The notes below the pieces were generated by a model, which saw only the letters and a program-made list of their open reading frames with translations, ran no database searches and was not told the origin of the DNA. The translations under genes and the position numbers were made by a program. DNA of 64,000 bases, from assembly GCF_001640805.2 (NCBI RefSeq), contig NC_066855.1, positions 4,218,037-4,282,036 of the forward strand, written 5' to 3'. Source of the stretch: Lates calcarifer. Lineage: Eukaryota > Chordata > Actinopteri > Centropomidae. This document shows, one piece after another, positions 50,651-62,603 of the stretch; the first letter of the stretch is position 1, and every line of letters starts with the position of its first letter.

Positions 50651-52495
50651 TGATCAGCACTCTTGTTTTTAGTCTTAATTCTGTTGTTTAATTTGGTAAG
50701 TATCCAGTATTTCCTTTATTATGAAGCTGATATTTGCTTCACCAGTCCCCTCCTTGGCATACCAACCACTCCCTGGATCCCTCTTCAGATTGTAATAGCT
50801 GAGTCTGACCTGTAGTAAACCCTTTTCATTTACCTCAGCACTCACACCCCCACTGCCACCACCCCGCCTCTCTCTGGAGGCCCGTGGGCCCCACACCAGG
50901 GGCTTCCCCATTGGTCGTCTGGAATCGCCTCATCCCACAAACATGGCCCCTCACTTTCTGCCTCAGTCACTGGAGCGTTTTCCCGGTCAAAAAGAAAGAG
51001 GGGTGTGTCTGTCAGACAGTAGACTGGAATACACCAGCACCACACGGGATCCCTGTTTGACTTAACGTGCTGTTTCTAACGAGTAACCAACTTGATTATT
51101 TCTATAAAGTCGTATTGCACAAAAGAGCTGGTGGATTTCTCTGTGAGAGGTAAATGGATGCTTTTATGTTTTCAGTTTGAAAAATTTGAATCAAACAAAA
51201 GTCGTGGCTATCCAGAAATGTGGTCTTTGTCATAGCACGTGTGTTAAATTGCTAGAAAAAGAACATTCAAATATGATTGTTAATCAGAAAAAAATATATT
51301 TTTTGCTAGTAGCAGACGCACCATGTGCTATTTGTTGCCACGAGACTGAGTAAATGTTACTGTTTGTGTGGCAACGTGCCACTGCTGTATGCGTGGATGG
51401 CTGCTGATGATACAGTTACACAAAACTGAAACAAATGGCCACTGCTTTGATTGTTGTTCCCTTCAAATACACATTTGACTCACAGGTTAGATGGTGATAA
51501 GCATCACATTAACCATAACATCATAACATCTGTTGCAGAGACCTGAGTGTGTGGAGCTGCTGGATCGCAAGGATTGATCAAGGTTCACTGAGGAGAAGAA
51601 ATAAGAGGGATCCACCTTTTCTCAGGCTCTATTCCACCAATTGATTCCCCTGTCCACAAGCAGTTAGTTAGCACACCCTGGTGGTTGGACTACAGAGCCT
51701 GGTGTCACGTGTCAGAGGTCAAAGTGAGTGGAAAAGGATCTGGGTGAGAAAATCGCCATCCATCAATAAAACTGAACACAGAGCTGTATCCCTGATAAAG
51801 CAGCAAAGAAATACTGTAAAAAAAAAAACAAAAAAAAAAACAGAATAGGAATCTGCACAACAACCCCTGGATCAGCCATCAATCAAGTGTATCAAGTGTG
51901 AGTGGCAATGCTGACCAGAGCTGTGGTGCATTGTAGTTGCATTGCATGTTACGCTAACACGGTGCAATGGATCTGCTTTGCAGCACAGAACTTGGCCATA
52001 ACACAACTCAACCATTGGCATCAACAAGTATGATCAAAGCCCAATCCATTAGTATACAACTTACATTTGTCAACATGGCAAAGGCCAGCAATACCAGTAT
52101 TAGCCAGTGTGCATTATGTTATAAAAGGGATTGTCTGTCCTGCTGCTGTAAATATTCACTAGTGCACTGTTAATCCACATCTGAAAATAGTCTATAGCAA
52201 ACACACTATTTACTTCTGTTTGAGAAAATGGGCTAAAAACTACAGTGCTCACTTGTTTAAGGAAATTACTTTGCCTTAAAAAACAAAACAAAAAAAAAAA
52301 AACACTATGTTTGTGGCCTGTTTTTAAAGATTTACATTTTCATTAGGAACCAGTGTGCTTCGAGCTAGCATAAAATGCTGAAGTTTTGCTGGGACTGTAT
52401 CAGAAAGGTGTTCATCAAACCCAATGGTAATTTGAACCCATTGTAGTAGATCACATCACATTTTATGCTGTTCCTGCTGTTTGTGTAATTGTGTA

Positions 52496-52498
<3 letters not shown>

Positions 52499-52538
<40 letters not shown>
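52499..52538. repeat. (GT)n microsatellite
   Basis: About 20 GT units, uninterrupted. Confidence 0.95.
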
Positions 52539-52539
<1 letters not shown>

Positions 52540-55160
52540 AGGTGCAAATGACAGTGAAATATGGGAAAGGTTTCAAATCTTGACTCTCCAGTGTAACTTT
52601 ACCAAAGGTGACATGTTTATCAAATGAGATCTGACAGATTTAAACAGGTGTCTGGCAGATTTCCGCGTCACATTTTCATTTGAATGTCAAGCCCTTTCCC
52701 TTTATTAAATTGCCTGTTTTCCATTTTATTTCTGGTCACCTCCAGTCAACCTCTTCTGTTGTATTCCTAGCAGGGACATCCTTCTCACGGTCTAAATGTA
52801 AACACGTCTTCCAACACCATTGATTGACATGCTGTGTTGATTTTCTCATTACTGACACACTCACTTCAAGCCATTTAAAAATAATAGCATATTCCAGCCT
52901 TTAAGTGTGCACAGGCTGCAGCTCTGCACATGCCACAAAATGGCAAAGGCCAGAGATGAATGTTAAGTTGAAGTCCTCAGGCTGTTTCACTGATCTTCAT
53001 TAGCTGGTGGCTCGGAGTGATAGCAATGTCTTTCCTGTGCAGCCCCTTAGTGAATTCCTCTCCTCCAATCACAGCTCAAGGAAACAGTTAAATACTAAAA
53101 AATTACACTTGTACACTAAACAGATTCATTCTCATTAGAACAAAACAACACACTAATATTTATCTTCATAGTATAATCCTCACCACAGCCTCAGTGAAAC
53201 CAAGTCCCTAAACAAGCACTGAAGATTAAATGACCTATTTGTGTTTATGATTTACTTTATATTAACGTTGCAGATCAATGGTTTCCCAATTTTCTCCTAC
53301 CTGCAATCCCACTGTTTCTTGCCCTGAGCTGCTCATTTTACCTGCCAGCATACACATAATGAAGTCTTAAACAAAGCAAATCTCCACACTCCTATAAATG
53401 AGAAATATTATTGTGTACGTAATTATAAACAACAGGCTGAAGATGGTAGAGGGATCACTTGGAATGAAACTAAATGGATGAATTTATGGTGATTTAATAG
53501 AGGCCACTCATTGGGACACTGTGCCAGTAGCTACAGTTTCATATATTCACTGACATCATAATATGTGCATTGACTTTTCGGGCCTGACTGGTGCCTTGCT
53601 TTCTCTTTAGCTGCCTCAAAAGACCCCAGTAGCCTCAGAGCACTTTATGCTAAGTTAATTTACCCAAATATATCCGCGGCGTCGTGGCGGCAGCGGCCCC
53701 TGCTATTCAACATCAACAACTTTTGTTAATGGAAACTTGCTGATCCATAAACGCTTGTGCCGCCACAGACGTTTGCTGGGGGGCAGTTCACGTATGAATG
53801 TTAAGAACCCACAGATCGATGAGGGGCATTTGCAAAGGAGGCATAAGGTGTGTTTAATTATAATTGCGTCAGGGGTTTGTGTGCATGTGTGTGTGTTTGT
53901 TTGTGGGGGAGGTGTTGCTGTTAAGGCTTATAGGCAGGGGCCCCTGTATTTAAATAGGGTCACATCTCTGCCTCACCTTGCAAGTGTTATGCTATATTAA
54001 ATGCCACTCATGTTAAGTGTGTTGAAACTCCTCTGATGTAGTCAAGACATAATATAAAGGTTAAATTGAAAAATGTCCCTTCAACAGCGCAGGAACACGC
54101 CATGATTGATCTCCCTTGTAGAGGCAAGAAATGTTTGCCAGACCTCTGTTTCGTTAGGCTTCTTTTAAGTGTGTGAATACAATACTTTATAATAAGGAGT
54201 GACTGGATTAGAATTTAAGTGTCAGTCAATCAGGATTTCAAAAGGTCAATGAAAAAATTTGCAAAATGTGGGCAGTAGGTGGGTCTGAAGTAATTGAATT
54301 CAGTCAGAATAGGCCTTTTTCACAGCAAACACTTTGACTTGTCATAGTAAGAAAAGTGCAGGTGTCACAACACGGAACAATGGCTCTGATCTATGTGGTA
54401 TGTAACATGTTTTTGAACAGATTTTGATGACTGTTATGTATGTAAATACTGTATTAAAATACTATGTATGGATTTGGGGCATGTGAGCCAGCATGCTCAG
54501 TTCCTCTACCCTGAAAGCAAAGCAGCTAAATGGCATTCAGCCGTGAATCATTTTGTTATTGTTATCTGTCATATGTCAAAATGTCAAAAACCTCATGACT
54601 AAATTTTGATAATTGTTGCATGCTCTTACTGTATGTGGTTTGAGAATTTTATGACAATCAGTATTTTTTTTCCTGTTAAACAGCTTTAAGCTACAACAAT
54701 TTATTTTCTGACAAATTTCTCATTTTAGATTAGTTTTAATCTTAAAGAGCAGTGGATTTTAATGCTGAACGTCTTGTCAGATTCAGTTGTCCTGACACTA
54801 AATAAACAAAGGGAACTGGATGCAATAATTCAATCATTATTATCAGAGCCATTCACTGGAAATAAATCTGAAGAAGACCATGTGATCTGAAGATAAATAA
54901 ATCAAACAAATGGAGTTTGTTACACTTAATCTGATTTTTAAAACATTTTTAAACACAACATACTTGTGCTATACACAGCTCCTGTGTATATACATATATA
55001 GAATACTGTAAACCTAGTCTATGTCAGCACTAGACACTGCACAAACAGTATAATAACAATATGAACACTGAACTGTATTGTTCACATTTTATATTTGACA
55101 GCATGATGCTTTCTTTATGTGATTTTTTTCCATCTAGAATCCATCACAATACTGTACCTT

Positions 55161-55166
55161 TTTATT
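55161..55166 (-). terminator. foxl3: candidate foxl3 poly(A) signal
   Basis: TTTATT on the plus strand is AATAAA on the minus strand, about 145 bp past the foxl3 stop codon. It is the nearest such hexamer I found downstream of the gene. A longer 3' UTR is possible. Confidence 0.4.
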
Positions 55167-55311
55167 TTGTTCCTCATTTACATTTTCAAGTTAGTAAAAT
55201 TCCTCCTGTGGAATTTCTCTCGTCCTTGGATGTCTGTATATACTTCCCAGTTTTCAACACAAACGCAACTGAAAGGAATTAATTCAGTCTTCTTTGCTCT
55301 CCTCTATCTGT

Positions 55312-56303
55312 TCACAGAGTCCAGAAGTGCAGGTTCAGGTGCTGGGGCTCCAGAACATGTATAGATGGCCCTGTTGGCCCTATGTGCACGGGCCCGTGGG
55401 AAGATCTGAACCCAGGCAGGGGTGGATCCGGAGTGGAGAGGATGTAGTCAATGCTAAACTTGATCTCTGACTCTGGTTTCCCCTGCTGGGTGGGGTTTGG
55501 GATGAGGTGGTTTTGCTGCAGACCGGGCCTTGGCCTCTCAGGGTTCAAAGGGCATAGGGTGGAGTCGGATTCGGGGTGCCGAGTCGCCGGTATGTGCTGA
55601 TTGCTGTGGCTCTCCAGAGGGTGGAAAGGGGTTTCTCCTGAATCACGGAGGCCGATTTTCATGTTCCTCCTGCGCCGGCGACGCCGAAAGTTGCCATTTT
55701 CAAACAAGTCAAGCATGGATTCACAGCCGGTAGCAAAAGTCCAGAAGTTTCCCTTTCCCTTCTCATTGCCCTCTGTCCGAGGAACCTGAGGGAAATTCAG
55801 AATAAAAAATTATTACACAACCATTAAGAGGAAAAAATACATTATTATTCCTGGGAAAAGGAAAAAAGAACTCTATGTTACTATTTCTATCATTTATAGG
55901 AGGATAAAAAGGGACAAAATTAGAAAGAAAAATAACTAAAACAAAAAAATAATAATAATATTAGAAGACTAAAATCATGTAAAATCAAAATGTTAAATTG
56001 ATGGAATTTCCCAGTTTCCCCTACGCCCTGTCCTGTGTGTCTTTACCTTGATGAAGCAGCTGTTGAGAGACAGGTTGTGTCTGATGGAGTTCTGCCAGGC
56101 TCTCTGGTTGGATCGGTAGTATGGAAATCTCTTCATGATGAACTCGTAGATACCAGACAGAGTGACCCGCTGCTCAGGGCTCTGCTGGATAGCCATGGCT
56201 ATCAGGGCGATGTAGCTGACACACACACACGGCAGGATGAATAAAGACATCATCTACTACAAGGTAAAGGCTCTTATTCTGTCCTGACATTTAATGACAT
56301 TTA

Positions 56304-56378
<75 letters not shown>

Positions 56379-57078
56379 GGAAAAGTGATAAAAAACATTG
56401 GTAAGTATGTTTTTGAGCTGTTGAAAAGGAAATCAAATAGAATATTGGGATAAAATGGGGTAGGGTAGTTTTGACTAATATTTTAGCTTAAAAACTAAAA
56501 AAAAAAAAACTAACTAACTTTAGCTTAAAAAAACACATCTAGTCACATTAAACTCAGCTGTAAAATCATGTATTGCATCAAAAATCTATGAAAAATTGAT
56601 GAAATAATATTTTCAGTGGAAATAAAAACAGATACACTACTGTATAATGCACCTCTGAATGGAAATAACGCTATGATTACTATGAAAGGGATAATTTATT
56701 GAATTTACTTTATGTTGAAACTGTAATAGAGGGAAAAGGTGACACTGATAAAACTGAAGTACGCTGCCACATAAAATCTTTATGATTTGTTCTGATCAAT
56801 CTGACAGATTTTGATGAAATATTGTAAAACTTGTTTGGAAAAAAGGAAAAAGTAAATTTTGCACTTGTTAAATGTAAAAATGAGTCGGGTAAAACTTTAT
56901 AATCACTAATGTTTTTTTCTACACTTAGTTGATAAACTATTTTATAAAAGATAATTCAAAATCCTCCATACCTGTATGCTGGTCGACACATTTTCTTCTC
57001 TTCGTCAGTGCTAGAGGAAGGATATCCGTCTCCATCGTAGTTAAAACAGTTGAAGGGGTAGTGAGAGTTATCAAACAT
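55312..57078 (-). CDS. foxl3: forkhead box L3 transcription factor
   Basis: Exons in transcript order: 57078-56972, 56215-56047, 55785-55312. Phases join, giving 249 residues. A short acidic N-terminus ([20 protein letters not shown]) leads into the forkhead domain at about residues 32-130: [78 protein letters not shown], then [15 protein letters not shown]. The helix-3 core [15 protein letters not shown] is intact. The wing with an extra '[13 protein letters not shown]' and '[13 protein letters not shown]', and introns inside the domain, separate it from single-exon FOXL2 and other classes. In medaka, foxl3 acts inside germ cells to repress spermatogenesis in females. An ATG 114 bp upstream is in frame (57192), but the family start is MFDN. 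Intron 1 holds a long TA array. The paralog call is by recall, so FOXL-family membership is surer than L3. Confidence 0.92.
56305..56372. repeat. (TA)n microsatellite, foxl3 intron 1
   Basis: About 33 TA units without interruption, the longest microsatellite in the window. It lies roughly 90 bp from the exon 2 acceptor. Confidence 0.97.
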
Positions 57079-59689
57079 ATCTACACTTTGAGGAGTCAGG
57101 TGTGTGTGAGATCCAAACTGTTTGGCTCCTCTGACTGTCCTGGCCAAAGCCCAGCAGCAACACCCTGTCCTGCTGCGCTGCTTTGCCACCATGCTCTGCT
57201 CGGCCAGCTGACACTCACTCTGAGCTCCGCTGATGACGGCTGCCCCCCCGCCCCAACACCCACCCTCCTCCTCCTCTCCCCTCCTTGTCCCAGCTGCTCT
57301 CCAGGAACGGCTGTAGTCAGGAGGACTACCTCTCTGAGCTCTGTTAACTTCTGGTCCTGGTCTTGTGCACAGTGTACAGTTTTTTGTATTTCAAATCTAT
57401 TTTTTGTCTTTATTTCAGTGCCTACAGTACATGTCTTTTTTAGCACCAAAATGTCAAGGCCAGCTTTGACTCTTACTCTTTCTAAATTTTTGAAAAGAAC
57501 CCATTTTCAAGTGGTTGACGAAAGTTCTAAAAACCTTTACATAAACATCAACTTACATCAGAAAACTCCTCTCCAAGGCCAGGTCCTTCACTTTTTTCTT
57601 TCTTTTTTTTTTTTTTGGAAACGTTTCCAAAAGGAAAGTAATCATTCTGAATGAAAGAATGATCCTCTGCTCTGTGTAGTTTCTGCAGATGCATTATTGT
57701 GGATATAGTGTTGCAATTAAAACTTAAGTCTTTAAAACTACAGCCACGCCCTCAGCTGTCAGATATACTTAGTGAATTAAAAGCACATTTTCGCTTTAGT
57801 CAAGCAAATGTTAGAAATGTTGAAGTGCAGAGCCAGTGAGCTTCAGTGAATCAGAATTGCTCTAGGCTACATAAAATAGCTGTTAGGCTTAGCAGGCTGA
57901 GCAGGATACTTTATTACTTTATTAATTATTTGTATTTTCAACACACACAACAACCCTAGACTGAGGTGTCTATCTTTGGTCAGTTCCTAGATCCAGTCCA
58001 AACCAGACAAACTCTTTAAGAGAGAACTCCACTGACCCTCATACAGTAGAATGAGAGAGATTGTCTTTTTTATTCCTCACATTCTTCCTTTTCAAAACCC
58101 AGTGCCTGCATTACTCAGTGCATTACATTACTCGACTGCTGACAGTTCGATCAGAGATTCAGGTGTGTTATGCTAGTAGCAGCTGATGTAGTCTTAAGCT
58201 GCTAGCCTCAAGCAGGGGTGTGGCGTGGGCTACAGAGGTCTGGTAAGATCACTTCTTTCTACCTCCACACGCCCAGAATTTTTTACCTTTTCAAACCAAA
58301 TTTATACTTTAAAAAAGAAATGTCTAAATTGAAGCAGTGGAGGCCAAAACATCTATATTTTTAGTACTTAGCCCTACACTCTTGCTCGTCTTTCAAAGCA
58401 TAGCCTGACAGCCAGTAATGTTGGAATCAAAGCAAAAATATAGCTCTAGTCTCTAGTCTATAGTCTCATTTGCTGGCCTGTACAGGACTCTACTTAACAC
58501 CCCCAGTTCTGTCAGTTTTATACTACCCAATCCCAACCCTTTAACTTGGACTCGACAAGGACATACAGCTCCTCTCCTCCCCCTCCTCCTCCAACAAGAT
58601 CCTGGGTGGTCCGCTGTGCTCATAGGCCGCCTTCATGTTTTATTTTGCTTCTTTTTATAGCCTAATTTCTCTAACTATACTTAAAACAGCTAACCCCAAA
58701 CCAACAAACAAGATCCTTTGCATCTTTGTTTTCTTTTTCTCTCCGTTAACTCTTTGGGGTGTGTGTGTGTGTCCACTCTGGCAGACGTTTAGTCAACAAC
58801 GGGAAGTTTTGTAGATGCTATCTAAAATGCTCTATAATGGCCACAAATTGCTTCCGTGTCTATAAAACAGGGGGATGTGTATTTTGAAGGACTCTTAACA
58901 GGGCAATTGGAGGTCTCCCGTGAGGCGACAGAGGCCGGGAAAACAGCCTGAGGTCTGCCAGGCCTCTGTGTGTGGCCCCGCTGGTGCAGGAGAAGCCTAT
59001 AGGCTCTACATCGGTGCGACATCGAGACATTAAAGCAGTGCTCTGTTTGTTTCTGATAGGGTAATGAAGCAGCTAAAAGGTCAATGCTGTACTCAATTTT
59101 AGGTGCAGGCCCAGATTTTTTTAAGTGGTTTAATTAAAAGCTGTAGTAGCATCTTGAAGCATGAAAAGGACTGTGTTCTAATATCTCTGCATCCTTTGTG
59201 AATCTGTCTTTATTTTTTTCCTTTTCTTTATACATATAATTGAGATTTTGAAGTGCAAGGTAAATAAATGCCATCAGGGTGGATGTAACTACGTGGGGTG
59301 CCAGGGTTGTTGTCACTGTTGAGGATGCTGTGGTCACGTCGTCTGTATTTCTTTCTGCTGCCTTTAGGCATATGAATAAATGCATGTCTTAATACATTTG
59401 GAACCTTGTTGGGAAATAAATTATGCTGCCAATATAAATCAACAGTCAAAGGAGAACTCCATAGGTTGTACACATCAAGGTCAGTTTATAAATTTGTAAA
59501 AGAAAGCCTGAGTTAAAAACAAGGCCTGAAAGACACTGTCCTGTTGCTTTATGGAAGGTCTAGGGTCCAGTGTTTTTGGAGATTAGGGTTTAGGGTCAAG
59601 ATTGGGGTTGGGGCCGGTTCTACGCAGGAGGAAGAGGCACATCTCAAGTTATACATGTCATCTCTGTATCCCTCCTCCGTATCCTACCC
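57079..59689. other. foxl3 upstream region, no gene seen
   Basis: The first few hundred bases are the foxl3 5' flank, including a Pro/Cys-rich open stretch and a C-rich tract (57240-57300). The rest is unique-looking AT-rich DNA without exon structure. A 241-residue plus-strand frame across 56929-57654 overlaps foxl3 exon 1 antisense and is not a gene. Confidence 0.55.
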
Positions 59690-59978
59690 TCCCTGTGGAT
59701 GTACTGTAAGAGGCGGTTGTTAGGCGGAACAGAGTCAGCTGGTCAACCGGCGCTGTTCTGTGTCGTCATCGGTCATGACCTTTAGGGAACAGCGCAGAGA
59801 GGCAGAGACGATGTCGGAAGACAGAGTCAAACTAGCGTTTGAACCGTTTCCCCTGGTTTGTCAGCACTATGAGAACAGATCATTACCGAAGAAGCCTGGA
59901 TGCTAAAACAAACTGTGAAACAATTTTTTGTCGAACACACGAGTGAAGCTGGACGTTGAACACACCTGCGGCGTGAAG
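59690..59978 (+). promoter_or_regulatory. CpG-rich island, candidate promoter and first exon of an unidentified gene
   Basis: This stretch is clearly richer in CpG than its surroundings ('caaccggcgctgttctgtgt', 'tcgtcatcggtcatgacc'). It ends in GTGAAG|GTAAGG, a good splice donor at 59979. The following bases carry the 'gctagcgttagcatttgcg' type sequence often seen at the start of teleost first introns, also present in tom1l2 intron 1. A 31-codon frame starts at 59811 (MSEDRVKLAFEPFPLVCQHY...) and stops at 59906, before the donor, so it could be an upstream ORF. I recognise no product. Confidence 0.35.
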
Positions 59979-60716
59979 GTAAGGCTAAAGAGCGAACTAG
60001 CAACGGCTAGCGTTAGCATTTGCGTTAGCGCCGAGCGTTAGCATTAGCTTTCTCTTTTTAACACGTGGGTAAGAGTATGTTTGTGTTTCCGTGACTGAGG
60101 CGTCCCTGACATGAGTTGTTAACCCCCAACGTGGATGCGTGAAAACCCAAGGAGCTCTTGATAGTCTGTTTAAATCTCTGTTGTAATTGTTAACAGTCAC
60201 TTTACCGACATCTTGCAGCTCTTTGTAATTTTGTGTTCCATCCTGGTCATTTTAACTCAGTTTATAGTGGTCCATCAGGTCCTTGTTATAGTTTTGTGTG
60301 TATTTGTGGTTATTTTATATTATATTGCGTCTGTACCCGGCTGCTTTATACCTCAGTGTCCGCACTAACAACAGCAAATTTTAGGTGCCGCCATGGCCAC
60401 GCCCTTTGATGAAAACCCATGCTTTTGATAAGGCGTTAACAGCATGCTGACCGAGTTTGAAGTCGATATGATTAAATTGTCACGAGGAGCTCGTTCAAAT
60501 AATAATATAATAATAAAAATGGCGAAAAATGTGTGTGTTTAAGTCAAAATGTTTGACTTACGGTTGGTTTGAAGTCATGACATCGGGATACTTTTTTGTA
60601 CTGCTGGCCATGGTATATATGTGATCCAAATTTTGAGACATTGTCCATTTGCATAGGCATGTGCGAAAGTTGGCAGTGACTGGGTCCCCTGATTATACGG
60701 CATCACCCGTGTGCAG

Positions 60717-60778
60717 AGAGACATTGCCACGAGTCGTGATACAATGAAGTTCTTTGAGACCAGGACAGAGACCTCCAG
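60717..60778 (+). other. exon-like 62-bp segment matching the tail of the downstream repeat units
   Basis: It is bounded by 'cccgtgtgcag' before and CCTCCAG|GTAAGT after. It reads RDIATSRDTMKFFETRTETS in one frame. The same sequence, 'aagttctttgagaccaggac', closes each of the three ~750-bp units downstream (61675, 62425 and, changed, 63180). The acceptor is weak because it lacks a pyrimidine tract. Confidence 0.3.
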
Positions 60779-60894
60779 GTAAGTCACAAACAGCTTTACA
60801 TCAACTGTCCAACACTGACTGACATTAAATTGTTTATGCTCAGTATTTGATCTTCAGTCTGAATAGTAGGACAAATTTAATAGTAACGCATAAA

Positions 60895-61130
60895 AATGTG
60901 AATGTATATTAAGAGATAAAATGTCATAGTAAGGCATCAAAATCCATCAAAAAAGTCACAGTATTTTAAGCTGTCAGAAATGGTTAAAAAACCATTTCAA
61001 GTATAGTAAGGTATCAAAAACTGTCATAGTATAGTAAGGCGTCAAAAAATAATATAGTATAGTAAGGCGTCAGAATTTGTCAAAAAATGTCATAGTATAG
61101 TAAGGGGTCAAAAATGGTCCAAAAACTGTT
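60895..61130 (+). repeat. short tandem array, 'tcatagtatagtaaggcgtc' type, left arm
   Basis: Four or five degenerate units of about 35-40 bp built on 'gtcatagtatagtaaggcgtcaaaa...'. It is the same sequence family as the array at 63540-64000, and single units also sit between the ~750-bp copies (61795-61870 and 62540-62635). Confidence 0.8.
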
Positions 61131-62565
61131 AAATGTTCGGGGTCAGCTGTAATGTTGAATATTTATCTGTATTTTCATGGTTAAACTGTTGCTGAGGAAT
61201 AGGTAGTAGTGTATTGATCATTTTCCTTTGTATGTTTCTCTTTGATTTCCTCCAGGTGTCACCACTTTGTCCATGACATTGTCCACGATCGCAGAGACAT
61301 GGTCCATGATCGGAGAGACATTGTTGAGGATGAGGGAGACATCGTCCACGGTCAGAGACATTGTCCGTGATCGCAGAGACCTTGTCAAAGATGAGAGAGA
61401 CGTTGTCCTTGATCAGAGACATTGTCCCATGCTTCGTAGAGACCTTGCGATAGAATCGGCGGAGACGGGGGTCACCGATTTGACGGCACTGCCCGCGATC
61501 ATGGAGACATTGTTGATGTTCACAGAGACACCGTCTATGATCTCAGAGACATCGTCCACAATCACAAAGACATTGTCCATGATCACAGAGACTTTGTCCA
61601 TAATCTCAGAGACATTGTCCATGATCACAGAGAACTCAGTCCACGATCACAGAGAGCTATCGTACAATGAAGAAGTTCTTTGAGACCAGGAAAGAGGCCT
61701 CCACATAATTCACAAACAGTAAGTAATCTGCTATATGAAAATAATCTATTAAAGTAAAGTAAAAAGTAAAAGTAATGGCAAGAAAATCAAAAAATATCAT
61801 AGTATAGTATGTAGTCAAAAACAGTAAAAAAAAAAAAAAAAATAGTATAGTAAGGCATCACAAATGGTCAAAAAATGTTAAATGTTCGGGTTCAGCTGTA
61901 ATGTTGAATATTTATCTGTGTTTTCATGGTTAAACTGTTGCTGAGGAATAGGTAGTAGTGTATTGATCATTTTCCTTTGTATGTTTCTCTTTGATTTCCT
62001 CCAGGTGTCACCACTTTGTCCATGACATCGTCCACGATCGCAGAGACATGGTCCATGATCGGAGAGACATTGTTGAGGATGAGGGAGACATCGTCCACGA
62101 TCAGAGACATTGTCCGTGATTGCAGAGACCTTGTCAAAGATGAGAGAGACGTTGTCCATGATCAGAGACATTTTCCCATGCTTCGTAGAGACCTTGCGAT
62201 AGAATCGGCGGAGACGGGGGTCACCGATTTGACGGCACTGCCCGCGATCATGGAGACATTGTTGATGTTCACAGAGACACCGTCTATGATCTCAGAGACA
62301 TCGTCCACAATCACAAAGACATTGTCCATGATCACAGAGACTTTGTCCATAATCTCAGAGACATTGTCCGCGATCACAGAGACGCAGTCCACGATCACAG
62401 AGAGCTATCGTACAATGAAGAAGTTCTTTGAGACCAGGACAGAGGCCTCCACGTAATTCACAAACAGTAAGTAATCTGCTATATGAAAATAATCTATTAA
62501 AGTAAAAAGTAAAAGTAATGGCAAGAAAATCAAAAAATATCATAGTATAGTATGTAGTCAAAAAC

Positions 62566-62603
<38 letters not shown>

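Larger units (their letters stand above)
50651..55311. other. intergenic region between tom1l2 and foxl3
   Basis: No recognisable gene was found. The two flanking genes converge here. The region holds a CpG-containing, open minus-strand stretch of unknown meaning (50675-51045), poly-A runs (near 51820-51840 and 52285-52300), a GT microsatellite (52499-52538) and otherwise AT-rich unique-looking DNA. The last 150-300 bp should be foxl3 3' UTR. Confidence 0.6.

Noticed and set aside
56929..57654. 241-codon plus-strand open frame, the longest unassigned one
   Set aside because: It runs antisense across foxl3 exon 1, its 5' flank and low-complexity C/T and poly-T tracts. It has no family resemblance, while the opposite strand is clearly foxl3.
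59811..59906. 31-codon frame beginning MSEDRVKLAFEPF
   Set aside because: It lies in the CpG island, but it stops before the splice donor and matches nothing I know. Mentioned only within the candidate first exon.
61267..61683. 138-codon plus-strand frame in the repeat block (and its 146- and 92-codon counterparts)
   Set aside because: The frame is open because the repeat unit is 21 bp. The copies break at small indels, the antisense strand is equally open, and no start-codon context or domain supports a protein. Kept only as a repeat and a question.
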